Below, piece by piece: positions 55,200 to 64,000 of a stretch of DNA of 64,000 bases; positions within the stretch are counted from its first letter, which is position 1; every line of letters starts with the position of its first letter. The DNA is from Salvator merianae. Its lineage: Eukaryota > Chordata > Lepidosauria > Squamata > Teiidae. A program made the translations under genes and the position numbers. The stretch spans positions 28,862,225 through 28,926,224 of the forward strand of contig QVOM02000029.1 in the NCBI GenBank assembly GCA_003586115.2, written 5' to 3'. Below the pieces are notes generated by a model. That model saw only the letters and a program-made list of their open reading frames with translations, had not been told where the DNA came from and did no database searches.

Positions 55200-55647
55200 A
55201 AAATCATCATAATAGCCATTAGTGTTAGTGAAAGGACAAGGATTAAACTGAGTTTATTTTACTGGAGAACAATAGCAAGAAAATATTCTTACCTTTATTC
55301 CTACTTCCTGGCATAATCCTCACTAACCCAGACTACCCAGCTATTTAGGCAATGCTCTGCTGGATATGCTTTCTAGCAAGGTAGCAAGTTCTTTTGGATT
55401 CAGAGGCAAAGAATGCACAAAGATTTGGATAACTGAAGCCTTTATTCTGACAGCAATAAGTGAAAGACAGATTAATAAAGAATATAACATACAAAATTGA
55501 GTAAAGAAAGAGAGATTCAAGAAAGGAAAGTATACAAATGACACCACTTCCACCATCATTCCTTGGGAATGATGTCAGGCACATCCCGTTTTGTCCACCG
55601 GCACACAGCACATCCCAGACAGAACTGTGGCGAGGTTCAGATTCAAA
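55200..55647. other. No recognisable feature
   Basis: Unassigned sequence with overlapping 72-112 codon minus frames lacking any domain. Confidence 0.5.
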
Positions 55648-56023
55648 GGGCCTGTTTGCACTTGGTTGCATGCTCACTAGCAAAGTGTGTCTGCATTTTG
55701 TGAAGGTCCACAGTTGTACCAGAAGCAGCTGGCCTGCTCCTAGTACACAACATTCACACCTACTTCCTGGTATGAACGCTGCAGGTCATAGCACTGTGTG
55801 GCTGCAGCGGTGCAGTTGTGTGCCGCATCATTAGTCACAATGGCTGGATGTTTCTGCAGCCGTTGTCATGGCTGGGTGGCCAGCATCTGCACTGTGAGTA
55901 CTAGAGGTTTGTTTTTGGGTTCTTCCAGCCTTGGCAGTGTGGATGGCCATCGTTCCACGGGGAATGTTCTACCTTGGGATGTTCAGATTCAAACATTCCA
56001 AGGTGGAAAGTGCAAAAAGGCCC
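55648..56023 (+). mobile_element. Family B MITE, copy B3, with AAA duplication
   Basis: Begins GGGCCTGTTTGCACTTGG and ends AGTGCAAAAAGGCCC, flanked by AAA at 55,645-55,647 and 56,024-56,026. Near the right end the stem of taccttgggatgttcag and ttcaaacattccaaggtgg repeats that of B1. Length 376 bp. Confidence 0.85.
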
Positions 56024-56409
56024 AAATGCTCGGAGATCTCACTTGAACTGACCTTGGATATAATCAATTACATAATTTACCAATTACAGTATGACATAAC
56101 CACTGTTTTATCCCTGCCAAGGACAAGGAGAATAAGAAGAAAATGTGCTGTCTCTACCAGGTGCTTAATACTATGGGCACAGAGTGAGGCGCATATTCTA
56201 AGCATAATTCTTAAAGGTTAGTCAAGACTATATAGAAGATACAGGATTCATACATATATATTCAAAACATGCATTTGGGTAAAAGAGGCACTCCATTAAT
56301 CAACCTTTCTGAATCTTTCAGAGAGCCACCATCACCCCAGGCTACAATTCCCATCAGCGCCAGCCACCTATAACAAACCAGATGGATCCTTGTGCTGACG
56401 TTCCAGGCC
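56024..56409. other. No recognisable feature
   Basis: Unassigned sequence. Confidence 0.5.
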
Positions 56410-56985
56410 AACTCTGATTTATTTATTTATTTATTTATTTATTTATCCATCCTGCCCTGTATTCAAAGGTATCAGGATGAGTAACAGCAATAGAAAACAA
56501 AATATAAAATGAACATATTAAAAATAATAAGATAGTAAAATAATAATTGAATGTGGGGAGGAGAAGATGTTTCCTTATTTCAGTCAAAAGCCAGGGTACA
56601 TAAGTATGTTTTCAACAGTTTTCTGAATTACTAATTGAAGGTGCCAGGCACACCTCAGTGGGGAGACAATTCCACAAACTGGGGGCCATGACCAAGAAAG
56701 TCCTGTCCTGGGTCCCCACCTTGTCAACTACTGAAGGAGGTGGTACAACCAGGAGGCAGCTTATGCATAAATGCTGGACTCTACTCAGCCTCTAGAGTTG
56801 GCACCGATCAGCTATTTTGAAAGACTCCAAACAACAGTAACTACTGGTGGATGAGGACTGAAAGGATAGTTAAATGCCTTTTCCTAGTAAGAAACCTGCT
56901 ACCATAAAGCATTTTAGCATGCACAGGTTTCAGACATTTCTGGGTATGCCCATGGGCACCAGATGCCTCTAGAACAGAAGACGTT
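56410..56985 (-). mobile_element. CR1/L2-type LINE 3' region (antisense) with (ATTT)n
   Basis: An (ATTT)n run at about 56,417-56,445 is the antisense tail. It is followed by 'catcctgccctgtattcaaa', 'ggggagacaattccacaaac' and 'aagaaagtcctgtcctgggt', the standard order. Confidence 0.8.
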
Positions 56986-57030
56986 TTGCCATTCCTACAG
57001 TGGTTCTACCACTGAGCTACATTTTAAAAA
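56986..57030 (-). mobile_element. tRNA-headed SINE scrap (antisense)
   Basis: 'ggttctaccactgagctaca' is the reverse complement of an A-box head (tgtagctcagtggtagaacc). Nothing else of the SINE is clear. Confidence 0.5.
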
Positions 57031-57194
57031 CACTGAAGACCATCCTAAACTATCCCAGAGAAATGAAGCAAAAATCTACAGCAAAAAGAGACTCGTGATT
57101 GTTTAAAAGATGGATCAGTTATTCTGGCAAGAGACCAGAATCCACTCAGCCAATGATATCTTCAGAAATCATTGTTCTGTCTTTCCAAGGTTCA

Positions 57195-57660
57195 TTTTCT
57201 TTTATTTAATTTCTTTTATATTTCTATTCCACTTCCCATTAAAAATATAATCTCAAAGCAGTTCATAAGAGATCATTAAAAGCAGCTAAAATAGCTAAAA
57301 CCATTAATTACAATTTAAATGAATATTAAAAACATGATAGGACAATAAAACTTTCACACTGGGAAGCCTGTGTGCTCAGTTTGTGCCAGAAGTGTAGGCA
57401 CCCCACAAATATCAGAGGGGAGACTGTTCCAGAGGGGGAAACCACCACAGGAAAGGCCTGATTATGGGTAGTCAGAGTTCATGGCAACTGTGGTAGAACT
57501 TCCCCTGATTATCTTAATGGCAATCTTAACTTGGGCCTTATATGCCAAAGATAAAACCTCGAATCTGGTGCAGTAGATAATTGGCAACCAGTTCAAATGC
57601 TTAAACACAAGTGTGATGTGTGGACTGCAAAGTCCCACCACTTAGTAACGTAGCCAGAAT
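57195..57660 (-). mobile_element. CR1/L2-type LINE 3' region (antisense), second copy
   Basis: 'tatttctattccacttccca' then 'gactgttccagagggggaaa', 'ccaccacaggaaaggcctga' and 'ataattggcaaccagttcaa'. Separate from the copy at 56.4 kb because the tail motif starts anew. Confidence 0.75.
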
Positions 57661-58759
57661 CCAAGCTGGTACAGGAGCAGCCCCTCAGAGTGTACATTAG
57701 GGTAAACTAAAAGTGAGGTTACCAGTTCACACATAACAATGGTAAGGCTACCTCTGTCCAGGTACAGCCAAAGTTGGTAGAAAAGATTCATTATTAATGT
57801 TTCTGTTCTGCCCGATACCCAAAGGCAGGGCTGCCAGAAAACAGCCAAACTAATTATCCTAGCCATAGAAAAAGCCTATGAAAAGCCAAATGTGACTAAT
57901 TAGTTGGCTAATTTAGCAACCCTGCCCGAAGGTCTCAGGGCAAATTACAATAAATTTGCTATAAATTGCAGATAATGTAGGTTGGCTAAAACAATAACCA
58001 TGACTACGTAAGGACAGGACGGTGTTCCCTCAGCCTTTCTGCATGCCTCTGTGGGCCAGACTAGCTGCCCTTGAAATATCAGTAGACATATAAAAACAGG
58101 TCTACTGATCCTGGTGTAGGCAGCCATTTTGGCCATCTAGACCAGGCTATGCTGCATGCAGTGCAGATGCAGCATGCTAGGGAGGCGTGGACTCTCCTGT
58201 TCCATGCCAGCAGTGTGGAAGGTAAGGCCCAGAAGAGGATCAGGCTTCACACTATCCTATTCTCATGGGAAATGTGGAAAGGCCCGCAATTGGCAAAGGA
58301 ATTCATATCTTCAAATCTGATCATTTATTTGGAAAGTTTGAACATACCTAGTTTCAGATTGAAGAAACTGGTATGACACTTCAATTATTGTTTGATTTAA
58401 CACCAGATTACTCTTGAAAATTTTGGTAAAATGCCTTTAAAGGATATTTGAAGAAAATTAAAGTTTCAACCAGTGTCATCAGTATATTGAAAGAAATCCG
58501 AAGAAGATACTTTAAGAATTCCTTGTATCTTGGAAGTCGTAGTGGATTTATGATGCTCTGTCAGCCACTTTTAAGAAGATAACTAATTTTAGCACAATCC
58601 TTAAACAGTTTTATGTATTATTATATTCCATTATAAAATCTTATACTTTGAAATTCTATTTTGTGTTGGATTCCTACTATCAATGAAGAAAAGTAAAAAC
58701 TCTAAGAACTATTTCAAAGATTGCTCACCTCTAATCCACTTTTTCTAGCCTATAATGTT
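57661..58759. other. No recognisable gene
   Basis: Mostly unassigned. ATGCTGCAT and ATGCAGCAT near 58,148-58,175 form a 9-bp inverted pair. Frames of 63-75 codons are not convincing. Confidence 0.5.
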
Positions 58760-58840
58760 CTATATTTATTGTGACACACACACACTGAGGCTTCTGGTGA
58801 AGAGAAGGATATAATTTTTTAAATAAAATAAATAAGTAAA
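58760..58840 (+). mobile_element. LINE 3' end
   Basis: 'actgaggcttctggtgaaga' and 'gaaggatataattttttaaa' with an AAAT-like tail repeats the terminal motif. Confidence 0.55.
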
Positions 58841-59876
58841 AATAGAAATATTTGTGAGGGGCAGACTGCCACATGAATAATCCCATCTGCATGTGAACGC
58901 AGCCCTAGGATATGTTCAGGCATGCCTTTTGGACACATTTGGGGCTCAAGGGACAAATGTAAAATATAAAATAACCCTTTACCTTGTTCTGAAGACTCTC
59001 CTTGTGCACCCATTTTGCAGATGCAAATAAATGTCCCTTGGGGTGAGTTGCAGTTTGGGACAGATTGGATGGGAAGCTACAAGGCTACAAGGGAAGTAGC
59101 AGCCTGTTCCAACCACTGACCAATCAGATCCATGGAAAATCTGACTGCCAGTGGCCAATCAGATTAGAAGGCAAGAATGTGAGGCACAGAAGGTGATGAA
59201 GGGAGCCATGGAAATAAGAAAGAGATTTCTTTATTTTTAAAATGTGTGTAATGCAATTATTTTTAGTACATCTGCAGATGGGGTGCTCCTTGATCAAAAA
59301 ACAGCCCAGAATTGATCCATGTAATCACAACCCTAGAGTGAATCTGATATCCAGAGTCAGTCTGGATATAAGATTCCAGGCAGTGACCCATTTTTTCACT
59401 CAGAACTTGAGCTAGTGGCAGGTGAGGCACTTCCAAGACTAGAATTCTATTGAAATCTCCACAAAAAATAGCTGAACATTGTGGACTGTAAATACATTTG
59501 CCAACTTTGACCTAAAACGTGAAGGGGAGCTATACCCACTTTGCCCATAGATCAACCTTTCTCAGTCTAGTAGTCTTCATATCTCATCCTTCAATGTGAT
59601 AGTTCTCCAGATGGAACTTGTTACATATCATTTCTGTCTAAGGTTGGTGCTGTGCTCCAGTTCAAGATTCCCATACACAATGGTCCATGTGAATGCAGCC
59701 AGGAACACCCAGAAACAGTATATTCTAGTTGGTCAAAGTTGGCAGGGTAGCAAGTTGCTCTCTGATTCAACCCAGTCTGGGTCTGATTTAAAAAACAATT
59801 TTCTGCCATGCCAATCACTACAGAAAGCACTGTTCAGCCACCCAGTTCTGGTTCTGATATAAGGTACAGGGTTATA
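58841..59876. other. No recognisable feature
   Basis: Unassigned sequence; frames of 64-88 codons show no domain. Confidence 0.5.
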
Positions 59877-60065
59877 TAGTATTGTGCAAATGTTTTAGGC
59901 AGATGTGGAAAAAATGCGGCAAAGGAAGAATGCTTTCAAAAATAGAAGTGTTAATAGTTTATTTTTATCAATTAACAAAATACAAAGTGAGTGAACAAAA
60001 GAGAAATCTAAATCAAATCAATATTTGGTGTAATCACCCTTTCCCTTCAAAACAGCATGGAAGTG
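59877..60065 (+). mobile_element. Tc1/mariner-type DNA transposon, 5' remnant
   Basis: 'tagtattgtgcaaatgtttt' at 59,877, then 'agaagtgttaatagtttatt', 'aaatcaatatttggtgtaat' and 'caccctttcccttcaaaaca', match the 5' part of a widespread vertebrate Tc1-like element. The transposase region and the other terminal repeat are absent here. Confidence 0.75.
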
Positions 60066-60597
60066 GTGATGAGGTGAAGTATAATGATGTCCATTAAGGC
60101 TTTATGTGTGAATAGAGGTGCAAACTTGTCAGACTATTGGATGTAGAGTAATGCTGGTTGGGAACCAGAAAAGAAATGTGATAAACAGTCCAATGGAGCC
60201 CTCAAAAGGCTGGCAGTTAACTAGTGTCATGATATGTGTAGTATGCCAGAAAACCACTGTCTCTATTTAACCCCCTGAAGATGGACTAGGGTTTGTGGAT
60301 ATATTCCAATTCTGTTGTTTCTCTTTCCAATCTTGCTTTATAGTTGTTTTGTTCAAAGAATGCTATTCTGAAGTCCAAGGTGGAATGCGATTCATTCAGT
60401 GACATCTAGGGTAAGTGGTCCCAGCAATGTCAAAACAATTGCCAAAGGACATAGAGGGTTTCACTGCCACCACCATTGCAAAACTGGGGTCTGCCAGGAA
60501 AGATTAAGGGGCAGCATATAGACAGAATCCCATGTGAGTCTGATCACTGCATTCAAGTGAAGATTGCAACACAACAGTTCTGATGTGTTTAGCCTTT
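60066..60597. other. No recognisable feature
   Basis: Unassigned sequence. Confidence 0.5.
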
Positions 60598-60994
60598 GGG
60601 CCTGTTCACACTTTTTCACTAGTGAATGTGCAAACACTCACTAGAGAAGTGTGTCTGCACTTTGCGGAGGCCCTCAATCAGGAGCAGGCTGCAGCTGTTC
60701 CCAATCACTATTTGCTGTGGAGCACAAAAGCGGACTCCACAGGTGTACCAGGAGCTGTACTGGGATGCAGCATTCACACATTCTTCCTGGTGCAAACGCA
60801 GCATGCTGCAGCTGAGGTTGCACAGTTGTGCCATGTCCCCAGTCACCATGGCAGTAGCTGGACGTTTCCCCGGCTGTTGGCATGGCATGGGTGGCAAGCA
60901 TTTGCACTGTGAGTGCTGGAAGCCCATTGCCAGAATGTTCCAGCCCTCACAATTCACTTGAGAACATTCCATGGTGAAAAGTGCAGAAAGGCCC
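60598..60994 (+). mobile_element. Family B MITE, copy B4
   Basis: Begins GGGCCTGTTCACACTTTTT and ends AAAGTGCAGAAAGGCCC. The body is close to B5 ('cagctgttcccaatcactat', 'ggagcacaaaagcggactcc'). Flanking TTT and TCT do not match. Four overlapping frames of 77-117 codons on both strands come from the repeat. Confidence 0.8.
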
Positions 60995-61507
60995 TCTGTT
61001 TCAACATCTACAGTTCAGAAATATTTTAATCTTTTTAAGACTGAACAATAATAAAGAAACAACTCTTCTTCATTTTGACAGGCTGTGATGGTTATATAAG
61101 TTTTTTAGTTTCACTATCAATATTCATCAAGTGTGGCTAAAGGAAGCCTTCAGAGGCAAGACAAAAATAGAAGAAATTCCCTTCCAGTACCCCTTGTGCT
61201 GTACTCAAGGCAGACATGGACTAGAAATGTTAATTTTGCGACAACAAATTATAAGTGGAAAAAAGCTACCCTGAACACCCTTCATGAACATTCCAAGAAT
61301 GTGTAGTCCAGCAGGTGCTGTTTCTCTCACTTCCACACTTCTTGGTGGATGGTAACCATTTCTATATCCTCAATTTCATCTAAACACAGTGCTGAAGTAT
61401 ATTTTCAAATTTACTTCCACAGTTTTTTCCAGCATTCACATATAGCAAAAAAAAAAAAAAAGGAAAAGGAAAAGGAAAAAAGTGTCTGAGAAGCACTTTA
61501 GGGACTT
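60995..61507. other. Unassigned; A-rich run
   Basis: A15 at about 61,447-61,461 followed by (GGAAAA)n to 61,480. Nothing else recognised. Confidence 0.55.
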
Positions 61508-61707
61508 GAACCCTTTCTGCACTGGGCCGTATTCTGGGATATATCCTGGAATAGGGTTCTGTTGTCTGCATGTTAGTGCAAAATACAGCAGGCCCTGGGA
61601 TGAAGCATGATTGTGGAGTGGGGTCTGCCATTGTCTGCATTAGCCTGTGGATGACAGTCCCTTATGCCAGGATCTATCCTGGAATAAAGGTAAATGTGGA
61701 AAAGGCC
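61508..61707. mobile_element. Family E foldback MITE, copy E5
   Basis: Left ACCCTTTCTGCACTGGGC, right ATGTGGAAAAGGCCT, with 'gggatatatcctggaatagg' answered by 'aggatctatcctggaataaa'. Longer and more diverged than E1 and E2. Confidence 0.7.
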
Positions 61708-61724
61708 TTAGATTCCTCATTTAC

Positions 61725-61935
61725 TTCCAGTGAGGGGGGATATTTTATTATATTTTAAAATTATGGCCTCCCTTTCTCCCAAAGCACTCAAGGTGTCAGA
61801 CATTGTTCTTTCCCCCTCCATATTATCCTCAAAACATCCCTGTCAGCTAGCTTAGGCTGAGGAACAGAACTTGCTTCAAGAAACTTCCTTGACTGAGCAG
61901 CAATTTGAGCCCTGGATTACTAGGTACTCACCTAA
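61725..61935 (-). mobile_element. tRNA SINE body (antisense), head lost
   Basis: 'tttctcccaaagcactcaag', 'atattatcctcaaaacatcc' and 'gtcagctagcttaggctgag' are the reverse complement of the 3' half of a common squamate SINE, ending in 'gcaatttgagccctggatta' where the B box would be. Confidence 0.65.
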
Positions 61936-62033
61936 TATTTTAGCGTCACTCCCACATTTCTGACTCTCAAATGGCTGTACTTGGCAACATTCCACAAGAC
62001 CCACCCAAAGTCCAAATAGCCTGGTGAGATTAA

Positions 62034-62507
62034 GGCCATTTCTGCACTTCCTTTCCGTATCTCAGGACAGGGAAGGTTGCTGGGATACACAGCCCATCCC
62101 AAGTTGGGACAGGTTGCTGCTGTGTGTGACAGGGCTGTCTGTACTGGGATGGCTTGTGCTGCACTAACACCCGCAGCTGGCTTTAAAGGTGACACCAGCT
62201 TCAGAGCTGGCACTGGAGCTTCCAAAGGCCACGAACAAAATGCCCAACATATCACATAAGAAGGGGCTGTGTGCCTTTTGCACACAGCCTGCTGTTCTGG
62301 GGCAGGTAGGTAGCACGCTGGTAAACCTCAGTGTTGAAGTCTACTAGTAGAGTGTGATAGGGTTTCATTTTGGGTGCTTTATCCCACTTTGTGCTCCATC
62401 CCATGTGGATGAATTGTTCCAGGAAAGGCAGGGCCTGTGCTATGCCATGATAGTGTCTGGAAGCCAGGACCATTCATGGCCATGCTACCAGTAAGTGCAG
62501 AAATGGT
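62034..62507. mobile_element. Family Q MITE
   Basis: Left end GGCCATTTCTGCACTTCC, right end TAAGTGCAGAAATGG, inverted and similar to family E ends. 'ttaa' and 'ttta' flank the two sides. The interior is unlike E and includes a 117-codon minus frame that I do not regard as coding. Confidence 0.65.
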
Positions 62508-62545
62508 TTAAGATGTAGTCAGATTCAAGTGACCTTGGAGACACT

Positions 62546-63025
62546 GGGCGTGTCCGCATGTAGGACACTCGCTGGAACACAGCATTCGCACTTGCAAACA
62601 GCCCCAGCTGACCCAAAATCTACCAAAGCCCACCTGATACTCACCTGAAGCCTACCAAGTGTGGTCAACTAAACTGTAGTCTCCAAGCTGACCTGCGTGA
62701 TCAGGTGCAGATCAGGGAAGGTGCGTTAGCACCACTTCCACTTTGAAATGGTGGTGGGGTGGGGGTGGCAGGGCCACACAGGCACAGTCAGACTGTTCAC
62801 ACCCCAGATTGGACCTTGCGGCTGTTTCAGACATCAGTCAGGACACAGTTCCTCTAGGTTCGAACACAACTACTGAACTAGTGCACTCCCATTCATACTG
62901 CTTCCAAGGCTGTTCGGCTTACGGAGTGTTCCAGAGCTGACAGTTGAAAACACTCCTCTCTGAACCCAAACCGCCCCAAACCATGCTAATTAGAATGTTC
63001 TTGTCTCGTAAGGGCAAAAAAGCCC
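62546..63025 (+). mobile_element. Family A MITE, copy A5
   Basis: Left GGGCGTGTCCGCATGTAGG, right CGTAAGGGCAAAAAAGCCC, both diverged from the consensus; the body is clearly family A ('ccccagctgacccaaaatct', 'cccacctgatactcacctga'). About 480 bp. No matching flanks. Confidence 0.75.
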
Positions 63026-63504
63026 GTTCTGGCCCTAACATTTTAATTTGTACCCAAACAACAATTTGTGTGGCTGTTACAAACTGTTGCACGACAGGTG
63101 AAATGTGTTCTGCATAACCCCTACCAGATAGCAACCTTTGTACAATATTTATTTCCATCCAAGGTTTCTGAGTGCTCTTCACAGAAAATCCTCTTTAAAT
63201 AGTGCAATGCAGCAGTTCACACCCTTTCCAAATTGCAGCATCCCCATGTCTTCAAATAGACTTAACTCCATCTCCGTGGAAGATGGATCACTGATTGCTA
63301 CTGTCTTCACCTTGTCCAAATGTATAAAATAAGAACAAATGAAATCTTGGTTTGTTTGGTTCCTGAAGTCTTATTTTACAGTTATTTACAGTTATTTACA
63401 ATTAAATAACTGTATGTTGAAAATAAATTGAATATCTAAAGAAACTGAAAATGAGAACAGACAGCAAGCCAAGATAGTTACCATGACTGTGTATTTCCAC
63501 AGTG
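63026..63504. other. No recognisable feature
   Basis: Unassigned sequence; 'cagttattta' occurs three times in a row at about 63,380-63,410. Confidence 0.5.
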
Positions 63505-64000
63505 ATATTTATTCATTTATTTTATTTGTTCATCCTACCTTTCATCCAAAGGTCCCAGGGTGGGCCTGAACAGTAAAAAGATAAAATGTATAACCGTTAA
63601 ACATAATTAAAATACATTATAAAATTCAGCCCTCCCTCTCTCCCTGGCAGGACCACAGGGAAACTAACCATTGGAGCAGTAGGTAAAGAGCTAAGTTTTT
63701 AACCAGGCACTGAAAACCATATAATGTTGGCACCTGGTGAAACTCTACTGGGAATCTGGGGACCTCAACAGAAAAGGGTTTTTCACGTGCCATAGCCCCT
63801 TGCACCTCTGAGGGTAGTGGAACTTTAATATGGCCCTCACTTTGTGATCTTAAAGTGCAGGCAGGTCTGTACGGAAGAAAGTGCTCCTTCAGATACTTGG
63901 GACCCAAGCCATTATCAGCTTGAATTGGATTTAATAGTAAACTGGCAACCAGTATATTCCCTTCAAGATAGGCATGATGTGTATCAAGCCAGAAGTTCCT
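63505..64000 (-). mobile_element. CR1/L2-type LINE 3' region (antisense), continues past the window
   Basis: 'tcatttattttatttgttca' and 'tcctacctttcatccaaagg' start the antisense tail. 'acctggtgaaactctactgg', 'ttgggacccaagccattatc' and 'gtaaactggcaaccagtata' follow in the usual order up to the window edge. The minus frame at 63,626-63,907 lies in this non-coding region. Confidence 0.75.

Noticed and set aside
1..64000. Endogenous retrovirus or virus-derived genes
   Set aside because: No long terminal repeats, primer-binding site, gag, protease or envelope-like frame was recognised on either strand. The only reverse transcriptase traces are of CR1/L2-type LINEs.

Overview
The window looks like nuclear DNA of a squamate reptile. 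It holds an antisense BovB LINE piece, CR1/L2-type LINE remnants, several tRNA-headed SINEs of types common in lizards, and a very large load of short non-autonomous DNA transposons (MITEs). A gecko-like genome is possible, but the sequence alone does not settle the species. I found no protein-coding exon that I can assign to a known gene. The open frames longer than 60 codons are best explained as chance frames, many of them inside repeats. The window is most likely intergenic or intronic DNA around one promoter.

The only convincing gene-related feature is a GC-rich, CpG-dense island at about 48.9-50.0 kb, densest at 49.48-49.98 kb. It has consensus splice donors on both strands and an exact MEF2-type site, and suggests a transcription start with an untranslated first exon, slightly more likely on the minus strand. 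Apparently single-copy stretches at about 47.69-48.0 kb and 37.0-37.4 kb are candidate regulatory sequence.

Most of the rest is transposon history. One group of MITEs shares ends close to GGGCCTGTTCACACTT and often has 3-bp A/T-rich target duplications (ATT, TAA, AAA, TTT, ATA), compatible with PIF/Harbinger-type transposition. It includes family A (about 510-530 bp, five copies plus a CpG-rich relative C), family B (seven copies), family X (two), the 180-bp foldback family E, and D and Q. Other families are the F foldbacks (108-137 bp), M and N (long inverted arms), K (TAGAGATG ends, possibly hAT), and two very GC-rich hAT elements with CAGTGGCGTAGC-type ends and 8-bp target duplications.

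Nesting gives relative ages. At 23,083-25,039 element X2 contains family A copy A3 and the CpG-rich element C, and A3 itself contains a hAT element. At 40,575-41,142 a B copy contains the second hAT. At 51.85-52.47 kb an N copy is split by a B copy. At 28,456 an A copy splits a decayed LINE reverse transcriptase. Both hAT elements and C imitate CpG islands but are mobile DNA. All family letters are local labels for this annotation, not database names.
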